From: Cytophagales bacterium
GTDB lineage: Bacteria > Bacteroidota > Bacteroidia > Cytophagales > Thermoflexibacteraceae
Direction of reading: 5' to 3'
NCBI GenBank assembly: GCA_013298985.1
Contig: JAAFJS010000039.1
Coordinates: 1 to 32,042 of the forward strand
DNA: 32,042 bases
Made by a program: the position numbers and the translations under genes. Position 1 is the stretch's first letter, and each line of letters opens with the position of its first letter. The notes below the pieces were generated by a model. The model worked only from the letters and a program-made list of their open reading frames with translations, had not been told where the DNA came from and searched no databases. This document shows positions 1 through 7,546 of this stretch, in pieces.

Positions 1-159
1 TGTCCTGTAACATTGGAAAACTGTCCCAAAACCTTCAAGGTACAAGTTAATTTTTTTTCATTAAAGTCTTTCATAAACGCAAAAATAACCTTTTTTTGAT
101 AAATCAAGCAGACTGCCAAAGTAGAAATAAGTAGTTATCTATAAATAAACACTATTTTT
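1..159. other. AT-rich flank of IS remnant, no gene seen
   Basis: No coding frame, hairpin or RNA gene is recognisable here. It lies downstream of the IS630-type remnant and probably contains one end of that element, but no matching inverted repeat remains inside the window to fix the boundary. Confidence 0.4.
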
Positions 160-537
160 TTAGGAGAATTGTATGGTGTATTTTTCACCGAACTCATCTA
201 AAATTTCCTGAATTTTAGCTGTAATGCTTGCCCAAGATAGATAATCTTTGGGGAGTAGCCATTCGTATTTATATTTTCTCCATAGGGTTTCTATGCTGTT
301 TAGAGGTGGACTGTAGGCTGGTAAGTAAAAGATTTCCAAGCCTTTTTCTTGCCACGCTGGTATTTTATCCACAAAAGTAGCCCAATGATGAATTTTAGCA
401 TTATCTAAGACAATGACCGACCTTGGCGCACGTTTATCACCATCAGCAGACTTATTGATAGCATCTATGACAAAAACTGAATGGATACTCTTTTCTGTTT
501 TAGAGGCATACGCCTTCCCATCACAGAAACTGAGTAT
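160..537 (-). pseudogene. IS630-type transposase, 3' remnant
   Basis: This is the C-terminal part of a DDE transposase of the IS630/Tc1-mariner type. The minus-strand frame stays open from an upstream stop at 538-540 to the TAA at 160-162. It shows the second catalytic Asp in VIVLDNAKIHHW and the final Glu in PAYSPPLNSIETLW, both typical of IS630 transposases. The first catalytic Asp and the whole N-terminal DNA-binding part are missing, so the gene is dead. The usable frame extends about 55 codons upstream of the GTG at 370-372, so a start there would be an artefact. It abuts and slightly overlaps another transposase-like remnant on the opposite strand. No terminal inverted repeat could be placed in bases 1-159. 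Confidence 0.85.
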
Positions 538-972
538 TTAGATTTAATTAGCCATCGTAAAATAGTTATCGAAAAATTGTCTATTTATTCGGATTTACAC
601 CCAGCACTGTTTCCCAAAGGCTGGAATTCAAGTGATTATGGTTTTCATTAGTATCGGGTATCCAAAAAATTGGGCTTCAAAGCCTTTTTTGATGCGCCCA
701 CAGCAAAAAGAACAACCAGTATGGTCGATAGACTGATGAAACCCATAGACCGTTTTCTTTTGATGAAGCAATATTTTCATGGGCATTTCAAAAGTGCTGA
801 GTTGATGTTGAATGTGCTTGCGCTTTGCATTAACTTTGCTCCTTTTGCACCAAGAACAAAGTACAAGCACAAAGACAGTGGCTTTTTATCAAGAAGCCAT
901 ACTTTAAACCATAAAATAGTTGACCAAAATTGGTTGAAAAATTTGCTTGCTGCACTGCTTGCAAGGGAATAA
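538..972 (+). pseudogene. Transposase-like C-terminal remnant with in-frame stop
   Basis: One plus-strand frame runs from about 538 to the TAA at 970-972, interrupted by a TAG at 649-651. The part before the stop reads LISHRKIVIEKLSIYSDLHP and then a FPKGWNSSDYGFH segment. The part after it contains SMVDRLMKPIDRFL, QYFHGHFKSAELMLNVLAL and INFAPFAPRT, ending in NWLKNLLAALLARE. This resembles the C-terminal helices of bacterial transposases, where a conserved hydrophobic stretch is followed by NF.P..PR and a Trp-Leu-x-Asn-Leu end. I cannot name the IS family. No start codon and no N-terminal catalytic part are visible, and the 5' end is cut at the junction with the IS630-type remnant. Assignment as a transposase is inference from pattern; the broken frame is seen directly. 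Confidence 0.5.
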
Positions 973-1033
973 GGGGTTGCCACCAAATAAATTAGTAGCA
1001 GGGATTTCTACTTATACAAAAAACAGAAAATTC

Positions 1034-2107
1034 CTACATCAATATTTTTTCTAAATCATTTATTTTCAAAGGTTTAATCAAGAAATTTTTTACTGATGGA
1101 TACTCTCGCGCTTGGTATTGGTCTTTGATATTTAGAGAAACAGTGAGAATATGTACAGGAGTTCCCAAGCTCATCTGCTCGAACTGGTGCAAGAACTCCC
1201 AGCCATTGATTTCGGGCATTTCCACGTCCAGCAATATCACATCGGGTAATTTATTGGTTTCTTTGGTAAGGAAATTAAGTGCTTGGTTTGCATTATTGAA
1301 CGTATTTACGGCAATTTGTTTATCCAGATGCTCAATCAATTTTTTTGTTACCATATTGTTCAGCGGGTCGTCATCAATGAGCATGATATTGCTGACTTCC
1401 TGTCTGCTAAACACTTTATTGCGTTTTTCTTCAGCTTTCTGGATTTTATCCTGCATACTGTGTATGGTTAAGTCCAAGTCTTCAGATGCACTTTTGAGGT
1501 GAGTAATAAACTGCATTTTCTCGGCAAAATCACTCTCATTATTGATAACCTGCGAGGTGATAAGCTCGACAAGCCCCAAAATAGAGGCGAGTGGACGGCG
1601 CAGGTAATGAGAGGTCAGGAATGAATATTCGCGCAAGTATTGGCTTTGTGTATAAAGTTTCTGCTCTGCCTCTTTCCTACGCGTGATTACCCTGCTGATA
1701 TTGAGGTATTCTTCTATTTCTCCATCTTCATTCTTTACAGGGCAGATGACGGTATATGTCCAGTATTTATGCCCATATTTGCTTACTCTCTCTACTTCTC
1801 CATGCCAAATGCCCTTCTCTGCTATAGCTTGCATCACTTCCTCAATATGTCCATTCCAATTCAGGATAGATTCCTTTGGGAGTATATCCCTCACATTTTT
1901 TCCTATCAATTCTTGCTCGCTGTACTGGGAAACCTCATACGTCTTTTTACCTACCTCTTTGAATACACCTTCGCAGTCGGTGGTGAGCCATAAAAACGAA
2001 TCATTCAAAATCTGAAAAGTGCTTTCATATCTTGCTAAATGCTTTTTCAAAACCATATTTTCTAAATGATATGATTTTAATTCGTTTGTTTTTAGTTTGT
2101 TTTCCAT
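1034..2107 (-). CDS. PAS / H-box / receiver-domain signalling protein lacking an ATPase domain
   Basis: A 357-residue cytoplasmic two-component-type protein. Residues about 25-148 form a PAS sensor domain ending in the usual NISRVITRRKEAE linker. Residues 155-225 look like a histidine-kinase dimerisation (HisKA) helix pair, with the H-box SHYLRRPLASILGL placing the phospho-acceptor at His167. The HATPase_c domain that normally follows is absent: only about 15 residues separate this from a receiver domain at about 239-357. The receiver has the acidic pocket DDD 245-247, phospho-acceptor Asp294 (ILLDVEMP), a Thr/Ser switch near 322-324 and Lys345 (FLIKPL). It therefore probably accepts phosphate from another kinase, or passes it between His167 and Asp294. 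The ATG at 2105-2107 is the natural start. It is transcribed alone, with no partner kinase nearby. A 12-bp inverted repeat (2171-2182/2232-2243) lies upstream. Confidence 0.85.
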   Translation of the reverse strand: MENKLKTNELKSYHLENMVLKKHLARYESTFQILNDSFLWLTTDCEGVFKEVGKKTYEVSQYSEQELIGKNVRDILPKESILNWNGHIEEVMQAIAEKGIWHGEVERVSKYGHKYWTYTVICPVKNEDGEIEEYLNISRVITRRKEAEQKLYTQSQYLREYSFLTSHYLRRPLASILGLVELITSQVINNESDFAEKMQFITHLKSASEDLDLTIHSMQDKIQKAEEKRNKVFSRQEVSNIMLIDDDPLNNMVTKKLIEHLDKQIAVNTFNNANQALNFLTKETNKLPDVILLDVEMPEINGWEFLHQFEQMSLGTPVHILTVSLNIKDQYQAREYPSVKNFLIKPLKINDLEKILM

Positions 2108-2170
2108 AGAAATAAAAAATTTAACTTACCCAAAGCCAATGAGTTCGAGTAATGGTAAAAGTTATATCAA

Positions 2171-2243
2171 GTAAAATAGCATGAAGTAAATAAGAGCCTA
2201 AAATGGTCATGGTAGTCTATTTTAAAATAAAATGCTATTTTAC
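2171..2243. repeat. Perfect 12-bp inverted repeat upstream of the PAS/REC gene
   Basis: The arms are GTAAAATAGCAT (2171-2182) and ATGCTATTTTAC (2232-2243), separated by 49 bases. They lie 64-136 bases upstream of the PAS/REC start codon. The repeat could be an operator pair, or the ends of a small mobile element. Confidence 0.5.
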
Positions 2244-2275
2244 AGCGTATCATTGCTTACACATAGTCTAACGCA

Positions 2276-2312
2276 AAAACACCCCCAAAAGTAATTCTTT
2301 TGAGGGTGTTTT
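2276..2312 (-). terminator. Strong hairpin terminator downstream of yidC
   Basis: The arms 2276-2291 and 2297-2312 pair at 15 of 16 positions around a 5-base loop. The G+C-rich centre is ACACCC/GGGTGT with A/T-rich outer pairs. On the minus strand the hairpin is followed by TTTTT, as expected for an intrinsic terminator ending the yidC transcript, about 170 bases after its stop codon. Confidence 0.75.
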
Positions 2313-2479
2313 GACCCAATATTATACGAAGAAGGTGTTTTACTCTGCTCAAAACGAAAACGGACAAACTCACTATTTTTTTACTCTCTTTTTTAACATA
2401 ATGCGTAATGTTGAACTTTCTTTAGTTATTCCTCTACAAAAAATGTCTTTTGCTATACTAAAAAAAGTCTTCACAAGAT

Positions 2480-4354
2480 TTAGCCTTTTTTATCGTCATC
2501 ATCTTTCTTATCGCTTTTCTTCAAACGGTCTTTGATGCTGCTTTTCTTTTCTTCCTCTTTCGTTTTTACATTATTTTGCTGTGCTTTCATCGCATCTTGG
2601 AGGCGTTGCTGGAAAGAAGATGGCTTCTTATTAGCATTTTGTTTTTGCTTTTCCTCGATTGCCGCCAGTAGCTTGTCATCATCTACAAATCGCTTGATAA
2701 GATTTTGCTGTAATATGGTTATCGTATTGGAAATGAAGTAGTAATACGTTAATCCAGAGGCAAAAGAGTTTAATACAAAGATAAACATGACAGGCATCAC
2801 ATACGAAATCACCTTCATTTGGGGTTGCATAGACACCGTAATCTGATTGTTATAATAGGTATATGCCAACTGTGAAATGGTAAAAAGTAGCGTGAACATA
2901 CTCAGGTGGTCGCCGTAAAAAGGAATACTGAACCCAAAATCCCAAACGGAATCATAAGAAGAAAGGTCGTCTGCCCAAAGGAAGGTTTTTTGGCGCAACT
3001 GAATCGCGTTAGGGAAAAAGTTGAACAATGCCAAGAAGACAGGCATTTGCAAAAGCAGTGGAATACAGCCACTTAGCGGACTCACACCTGCTTTGCCGTA
3101 AAACTGCATGATTTCCTGCTGGGCGTTCATGTCTTGCGGGTCAGTATATTTTGCCCTGATGGTTTCTACCTGCGGTTGCAACACTTTCATTTTTGCCATG
3201 CCCACATACGACTTGTACTGCAAGGGCAGCAATACCAACTTCACTACAAATACCAACAATAAAATCACCAAGCCATAATTACTCGTAACTTTCTCTAAAA
3301 CAGAGAATAAAGGCATCACCAAATACTTATTTACATAGGTAAAAATAGCCCAGCCGAGATACACATTGCGTTCGAAATTAGGAGTAACTGCCTCACAAAC
3401 TTTGTATTCGTTAGGTCCAAAGTAAAAACGAATATTTTTACCTTTGTCCCCCAAATCTGCCACAGGAATCTCCAAAGAAGTAGAAAGTTTTTTGACCACA
3501 TTGGGTGCTACTAAGGGGTCAGTTACCACTTTTACGCCTGAAAAATAACCGTCAGTGATGAGAGAGGTATTAAAAAACTTTTGTTTCAGACTCACAAAAC
3601 GCACAGGTTTTTCGGCAGTGGCTTCTTCCAGCTCAGTAGCCGTTTCGGAAAGTGATTCAAACTGCTCGTCCTGTGGCATATAGTAGTTCACCGTAGTCGT
3701 GCTACGCGAAACTGCCATGTCTTTTTCTTGCTGCTTGACCTCATCAGTCCAAGAAACTGACATCTTGTCAGACTTGAGCAAGGTCTGGGGCGCGCCCACC
3801 ACATTGAGCTTATAATCGACCACAAAGCCTTTTTCGCCAAGGCTAAATTTGTGTTCCAAATAGTTTCCAGTATCAAGCCCAATCACAAACGCCACTGTAT
3901 TTTTCCCCTCCCGCCTTACATCATAATAAAGTTGCTGAAGCGCAATCTCGCCCATTTGGGTTTGGATTTTTGAGATAAACTGACTGCTTTTGTCGTCTAT
4001 CAGCACCAAAGGCGTTTTTTGATAGGTTACATAGTTTTTGAGCAAAACCTCTTTGATTTTTGCACCGTAGCTATCAAAAGTAATCCTCATGTCCTCATTT
4101 TCAATGGTTACATTTTCGCTTTTGCCTTTCATACCCAGCGCAAAAAAGCCCATTTTTTCTTTCATCAAAGAGTCATCTTTGGCAGAGGCAAGGGTGGTGT
4201 CTGTCTTGGTTTGGCTTTGTAAAGTGCTGTCCTTCTGCTCAGTAGTGATAATCTGCTTGGGTGTGGGCGGTGGCGGTTCGGGGCTGAAAAACGTCAGGTA
4301 AACAAACAACATCACAAAAATCAGCACCATGCCAATGGTTTGGTTCTTATCCAT
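2480..4354 (-). CDS. yidC: Membrane protein insertase YidC
   Basis: YidC/Oxa1-family insertase, 624 residues, which places proteins into the inner membrane alone or with SecYEG. Residues 7-24 form the first membrane segment (IGMVLIFVMLFVYLTFF). Residues about 60-340 form the large periplasmic domain of Gram-negative YidC. The conserved membrane core starts near residue 355 with SNYGLVILLLVFVVKLVLLP followed by LQYKSYVGMAKM, with a Lys in the first core helix where the groove-lining positive charge is expected. SPLSGCIPLLLQMPVFLALF and the late helices (VMPVMFIFVLNSFASGLTYY) follow. The C-terminal tail from about 570 is very basic and then acidic (KKDDDDKKG), as in other Bacteroidota, and probably contacts ribosomes. 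Length and domain order are normal. Its upstream spacer holds the longest heptamer repeat tract in the window. Confidence 0.97.
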   Translation of the reverse strand: MDKNQTIGMVLIFVMLFVYLTFFSPEPPPPTPKQIITTEQKDSTLQSQTKTDTTLASAKDDSLMKEKMGFFALGMKGKSENVTIENEDMRITFDSYGAKIKEVLLKNYVTYQKTPLVLIDDKSSQFISKIQTQMGEIALQQLYYDVRREGKNTVAFVIGLDTGNYLEHKFSLGEKGFVVDYKLNVVGAPQTLLKSDKMSVSWTDEVKQQEKDMAVSRSTTTVNYYMPQDEQFESLSETATELEEATAEKPVRFVSLKQKFFNTSLITDGYFSGVKVVTDPLVAPNVVKKLSTSLEIPVADLGDKGKNIRFYFGPNEYKVCEAVTPNFERNVYLGWAIFTYVNKYLVMPLFSVLEKVTSNYGLVILLLVFVVKLVLLPLQYKSYVGMAKMKVLQPQVETIRAKYTDPQDMNAQQEIMQFYGKAGVSPLSGCIPLLLQMPVFLALFNFFPNAIQLRQKTFLWADDLSSYDSVWDFGFSIPFYGDHLSMFTLLFTISQLAYTYYNNQITVSMQPQMKVISYVMPVMFIFVLNSFASGLTYYYFISNTITILQQNLIKRFVDDDKLLAAIEEKQKQNANKKPSSFQQRLQDAMKAQQNNVKTKEEEKKSSIKDRLKKSDKKDDDDKKG

Positions 4355-4395
4355 TTCTTTTTAAATTATAAATAATGAAAAGTAATTACGAAGTA

Positions 4396-4490
4396 GTTAT
4401 AAATTATGAGTTATAAATTATGAGTTATAAGTTATGAATTATGAATGAGTACAAAATACTTATCGTCAATACATTTAAGTAATTCAACAA
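4396..4490. repeat. Heptamer tract plus diverged dispersed repeat, copy C
   Basis: Seven consecutive heptamers of the form RTTATRA (alternating GTTATAA, ATTATGA and GTTATGA) run from 4396 to 4444. They are followed by GTACAAAATACTTATCGTCA, which matches the segment after the core of the copy at 5882. The GCAGCAGCGAACCG core itself is missing in this copy. It lies immediately upstream of yidC. Confidence 0.7.
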
Positions 4491-4513
4491 AAACAAAAAC
4501 TATTTTTATCAAA

Positions 4514-4541
4514 GTTCCATTAGGGACAACCGCTTTGTAGA
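4514..4541 (+). repeat. GTYCCRTTAGGGAC palindrome with GCTTTGTAGA tail
   Basis: GTTCCATTAGGGAC, then 4 bases, then GCTTTGTAGA. This has the same layout and the same 4-base spacing as the copy at 6033-6060. Confidence 0.7.
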
Positions 4542-4689
4542 TTAAATAACTTCATTTTAAGTGTAAAGCATTGATTATCAAAAGACAAGAAATACGAATC
4601 AGAAAATACAAAAAGTGAAACTCGTTTTTGAGTTGCAAATTTAGCACTAAACTTTGGAAATGTGGCAATTTGGCAGGGAATATAATTTT

Positions 4690-4787
4690 AGACCTCTTGC
4701 AAAAACAGCATTTCCCCTCTCAGAAGGGAAGGGTTGGGGGCGCAACTCAATTGTGAGGCGATAAAAAAATACTTCTGCAAGAAGTCT
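4690..4787. repeat. MITE-like element with 15-bp terminal inverted repeats
   Basis: The left end AGACCTCTTGCAAAA (4690-4704) and the right end TTCTGCAAGAAGTCT (4773-4787) are inverted repeats matching at 13 of 15 positions. The inside holds a G/C-rich imperfect palindrome (4714-4740) and a second small palindrome, CTCAATTGTGAG. There is no coding potential. Its position just after the dusB stop means the transcript would fold into a long hairpin, so it may double as a terminator for dusB. Confidence 0.6.
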
Positions 4788-4816
4788 ATATAAAGATTAC
4801 TTCAAAAAAATTTACC

Positions 4817-5860
4817 TTATCCATAACAAACTTCCGCTTCCATGACCTCGACTTCCTCGGCGGGCAAGCCAGTAACAAAGCTTGTAAAAGCGTAGTTATC
4901 AGCTACTTCGTCCAAGATTTCTATGATTTGTCCTTGATTTTGTGCTTCTACCAATCGCGTGCGGAAGGGCTTGAAATCAGGCATATTTTTAAAATAGCTG
5001 GTGTAATGCCTTCTCATTTCAAAAATGCCCAGTTTTTCACCTTTCCACTTCACAGAAAAATCCAAGTGCTTTTTGCAAACGTCCAATCGTTCGAGCAAGG
5101 TAGGTGGCGGCAGCTTTTCACCTGTGAGGAAATAGTGTTTTATTTCCCTAAAAATCCAAGGATAGCCAATCGCGGCGCGACCTATCATCATGCCATCAAT
5201 GCCGTATTTATTTTTGTATGCCAGTGCTTTTTCGGGAGAATCTATGTCGCCATTGCCAAAAATCGGAATATGAATGTCTTGCATATTCTTTACCTCGGCA
5301 ATCAGTCGCCAATCTGCCTCGCCTTTATACATCTGTGCGCGAGTGCGTCCATGAATAGTAAGTGCTTGAATACCAACATCTTGCAATCTTTTTGCCGCTT
5401 CCTGAATATTAATCGTGCTGTCGTCCCAGCCCAGTCTGGTTTTGACAGTAACGGGTCTTTTGCAGATTTTGACGATTTCTTCGGTGATTTTTTGCATTTT
5501 GGGCAAGTCGCGCAGCAATCCTGCGCCCGCGCCCTTACAAGCCACATTTTTGACAGGGCAACCGTAGTTAATATCTACCAATTCGGGCATTGTCGCATCT
5601 GCAATCGCTGCCGCCTCGCGCATCACCTCTACTTTGTCGCCAAAAATCTGTATCCCAATCGGTCTTTCATACTCAAAAATATCTAACTTTTGAATACTTT
5701 TTGCCGCATCGCGAATCAATCCTTCTGCCGAGATAAACTCAGTGTACATCAAATCAACGCCGTTTTCCTTGCAAACTGCTCTGAACGGAGGGTCGCTGAC
5801 ATCTTCCATTGGCGCAAGAAGCAAAGGGAAATCGGGCAGATTTATGTTTCCTATTTTCAT
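4817..5860 (-). CDS. dusB: tRNA-dihydrouridine synthase (DusB type)
   Basis: An FMN-dependent enzyme that reduces specific uridines in the tRNA D-loop to dihydrouridine using NAD(P)H. It has 347 residues, normal for the family. The TIM-barrel signature starts with LLLAPMEDVSDPPFR (residues 13-27). The catalytic Cys101 sits in DINYGCPVKN, followed by the glycine-rich CKGAGAGLLRD. The FMN and tRNA-binding stretches VKTRLGW, LTIHGRTRAQMYKGEADW and FGNGDI are present, then GIDGMMIGRAAIGYPWIF, and finally a C-terminal helical domain. The DusB assignment rests on overall similarity among Bacteroidota proteins annotated this way; DusB versus another Dus subtype is less certain than the family. It is transcribed alone and flanked by repeats on both sides. 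The ATG at 5858-5860 fits the conserved N-terminus. Confidence 0.93.
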   Translation of the reverse strand: MKIGNINLPDFPLLLAPMEDVSDPPFRAVCKENGVDLMYTEFISAEGLIRDAAKSIQKLDIFEYERPIGIQIFGDKVEVMREAAAIADATMPELVDINYGCPVKNVACKGAGAGLLRDLPKMQKITEEIVKICKRPVTVKTRLGWDDSTINIQEAAKRLQDVGIQALTIHGRTRAQMYKGEADWRLIAEVKNMQDIHIPIFGNGDIDSPEKALAYKNKYGIDGMMIGRAAIGYPWIFREIKHYFLTGEKLPPPTLLERLDVCKKHLDFSVKWKGEKLGIFEMRRHYTSYFKNMPDFKPFRTRLVEAQNQGQIIEILDEVADNYAFTSFVTGLPAEEVEVMEAEVCYG

Positions 5861-5881
5861 GGTTTGAATAACTTGTAAGTA

Positions 5882-6004
5882 GTTATGAATTATAAGTTAT
5901 AAATTAATTGCAACAGCAAACCGTACAAAATACTAATAATCAATACTTTAATTAGCATTTATAATATAAACTAATTTTGTATGGATACTAATAAGTACAT
6001 AAGC
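5882..6004. repeat. Heptamer tract plus GCAGCAGCGAACCG-type dispersed repeat, copy A
   Basis: Three heptamers (GTTATGA, ATTATAA, GTTATAA; 5882-5902) lead into ATTAATTGCAACAGCAAACC. The core GCAACAGCAAACCG is at 5910-5923. A tail ending in AAACTAATTTTGTATGG and TACATAAGC matches the tail of the copy at 8374-8525 (AAATTAATTTTGTGTAG and GCTTATGCG-like ends). It starts about 20 bases upstream of the dusB start codon. Confidence 0.7.
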
Positions 6005-6032
6005 AAATTAAAACGTATTTTGTATTATCACA

Positions 6033-6196
6033 GTCCCGTTAGGGACATGAGCTTTGTAGAAATCAATAAAGAACAATGAGTAAAAGTCCCGTAGGGACGT
6101 AACTAATTCGCTTACAAACATTTGTATCGTCCCTGACGGGACTTACTGTAATCTAATTTTTCTGTTTTCTACAAAGCTGTTGCGCCCACAGTGGAA
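6033..6196. repeat. Cluster of GTCCC/GGGAC palindromes in both orientations
   Basis: Copy 1: GTCCCGTTAGGGAC (6033-6046), 4 bases, GCTTTGTAGA (6051-6060). Copy 2: GTCCCGTAGGGAC without tail (6086-6098). Copy 3: GTCCCTGACGGGAC (6129-6142). Copy 4 is inverted: TCTACAAAGC (6168-6177), 4 bases, then a decayed palindrome GCGCCCACAGTGGAAC (to about 6197). Each palindrome can fold into a short hairpin, and copies 1 and 4 can pair with each other across the cluster. Confidence 0.75.
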
Positions 6197-6447
6197 CTGC
6201 TAATGGCACTAAACAACAGAAGCCTTTTTTTGTTGAACTGCTTATAAATTTTTTAAATGATAAATGAAATTTAAAACGCTATTTATCAGCGAATTGCATA
6301 ATAAATGTGATTTACGTTTCTCATTCATCATTTAATTTCATAATTTTAAAGCGCAAAATTACACAATTAGTTTCAAAAAAATTGAAATTGTGTAAAATAT
6401 GGGCTAAAACCACAAATCAAGAACAACAAAACCATACTTGAATAACA

Positions 6448-7374
6448 ATGCGAGAAGACAATGCAATCCTTTTTTCTTTGATTAAACTGATACTGGTCAT
6501 ATTGATTGGCTTTTTTATTGCCAATTTTCTGGCTTTTCTGGCGGTACTTCCCTTTGTAAATTATGATTTGGAACTGATTAGCAAGCTCATAGACAATCCT
6601 GCTCATTTTCCTGAAACTCGCACGGCTCTGATGGTGATGCAGGGAGTTGCTTCTTTGGGTATTTTTGTGCTGACACCGTTTATTTATATCCGATTTGTAG
6701 ATAAAACCTTGCCTTTCAGCGAGTTATTTGAAAAAAAATCATTTTCTATGTTGGGGTTCTTGTTGCCTCTGACGGTCTTGCTTGCCGTCGTAGAAATGCC
6801 TTTGGTCGCGTGGCTGGGCGAGTGGAACAATGGCTGGGCATTCCCTGAAGTTTTTGAAAGCTGGGCGCGGGCGCAGGAGGAAAAAATGAAAGAACTCACC
6901 ATTTTCTTGACTAATTTTCGTTCTTTTGAGCAGTTTTTACTTGGATTTGTGGTCATTGCGATTCTCCCTGGTATCGGAGAGGAGCTTTTGTTTAGAGGGA
7001 TTTTGCAAAACAAACTCAAACAATTATCAGGAAATCCTCACTTTGCGATTTGGCTGAGTGCCATTATTTTCAGTGCCATTCACTTTCAGTTCTATGGTTT
7101 TGCGCCGCGAATGTTACTGGGAGCAGTTTTTGGCTACCTTTATCACTGGTCGGGCAACCTGACGTATGCAATGGTCGCGCACTTTGTCAATAACGGGTTT
7201 ACAATTCTGATGATGTACCTCTACCAGCAACAGCAAGTGGAAATAGACATTGATAAAGAGCAAGTTCCGATAGACATGGCTCTGCTCTCTCTGGCACTTT
7301 CAGGCGTTTTGATGTTTTTATTTTATAAAATTGTATATGGAAAAAGATTGGAAAATAGTTTACGAAAACCCTAA
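6448..7374 (+). CDS. CPBP-family intramembrane glutamic protease
   Basis: A CPBP/CAAX (Abi, Rce1-like) intramembrane protease of 308 residues. Several hydrophobic segments are evident (about 10-36, 62-83, 101-122, 160-177, 201-215, 222-240, 275-295). The catalytic motif is Glu178-Glu179 with Arg183 in GIGEELLFRG. The second motif contains His212 (FSAIHFQFYGFAPRMLLG) and the third His245/Asn249 (MVAHFVNNG). These are the conserved active-site residues of the family, so the enzyme should be active. Substrates in Bacteroidota are generally unknown. The end of the gene overlaps the next gene by 38 bases, and cdsA follows, so the three are probably co-transcribed and concerned with the inner membrane. 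The ATG at 6448 directly precedes the first charged residues and membrane segment. Confidence 0.93.
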   Translation: MREDNAILFSLIKLILVILIGFFIANFLAFLAVLPFVNYDLELISKLIDNPAHFPETRTALMVMQGVASLGIFVLTPFIYIRFVDKTLPFSELFEKKSFSMLGFLLPLTVLLAVVEMPLVAWLGEWNNGWAFPEVFESWARAQEEKMKELTIFLTNFRSFEQFLLGFVVIAILPGIGEELLFRGILQNKLKQLSGNPHFAIWLSAIIFSAIHFQFYGFAPRMLLGAVFGYLYHWSGNLTYAMVAHFVNNGFTILMMYLYQQQQVEIDIDKEQVPIDMALLSLALSGVLMFLFYKIVYGKRLENSLRKP

Positions 7375-7546
7375 CGAGGTCAGGGTCGAAATCGTCAAGG
7401 CGGTACTGGAAGAAAGTGAAATCCCTGCCGTCATTGTCAATCAAAAAGATACCATGTATCAGTTTGGAAATTATAAAGTCTATGTAAATCAAGCACATAT
7501 CAACGAAGCAACCAAAATTATCAGACATGATTTGGAATTTGAATAA
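7337..7546 (+). CDS. DUF2007-type small protein
   Basis: A 69-residue soluble protein with the pattern of the DUF2007 (putative signal-transducing, GlnB-like fold) family. It opens with MEKDWKIVYENPNEVRVEIV and continues with a helix (KAVLEESEIPAVIVNQKD), a YQFGNYKVYV strand and a final NEATKIIRH helix. The family name is a pattern judgement and its biochemical role is not established. The ATG at 7337 is preferred to the in-frame TTG at 7331. The gene overlaps the CPBP protease gene by 38 bases and cdsA by 20 bases, which suggests translational coupling within one operon. Confidence 0.8.
   Translation: MEKDWKIVYENPNEVRVEIVKAVLEESEIPAVIVNQKDTMYQFGNYKVYVNQAHINEATKIIRHDLEFE

Larger units (their letters stand above)
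2108..2479. other. Intergenic region between PAS/REC gene and yidC
   Basis: No gene is supported here. It contains the perfect 12-bp inverted repeat at 2171-2243 close to the PAS/REC gene start and the strong hairpin at 2276-2312 downstream of yidC. The open stretch running from about 2311 on the plus strand has no recognisable protein pattern. Confidence 0.6.
4355..4816. other. Repeat-rich spacer between dusB and yidC
   Basis: There is no gene in these 462 bases. From left to right it holds seven RTTATRA heptamers (4396-4444), a diverged dispersed-repeat tail (about 4445-4490), one GTYCCRTTAGGGAC palindrome with its GCTTTGTAGA tail (4514-4541) and a MITE-like inverted-repeat element (4690-4787). 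The yidC promoter must lie within it or overlap the repeats. No clear TAnnTTTG element was found. Confidence 0.7.
5861..6447. other. 587-bp repeat-rich divergent spacer (dusB / CPBP protease)
   Basis: Genes on both sides are transcribed away from this spacer, so it must carry both promoters. No coding frame is supported. The first 130 bases are a copy of the heptamer-plus-core dispersed repeat. Bases 6033-6196 hold a cluster of GTCCC/GGGAC palindromes. The last 230 bases are simply AT-rich. No convincing TAnnTTTG promoter element was found near either gene. Confidence 0.7.

Noticed and set aside
2311-2535. Plus-strand open frame of about 74 codons before the yidC end
   Set aside because: It starts inside the terminator hairpin, overlaps the end of yidC and shows no protein-like pattern.
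4928-5686. Long plus-strand frame of about 250 codons opposite dusB
   Set aside because: It is the antisense shadow of the well-conserved dusB gene, and its translation shows no domain pattern.
6033-6196. Possible CRISPR array in the repeated GTCCC/GGGAC cluster
   Set aside because: The units differ in length, orientation and spacing, and no regular direct repeat with unique spacers is present.
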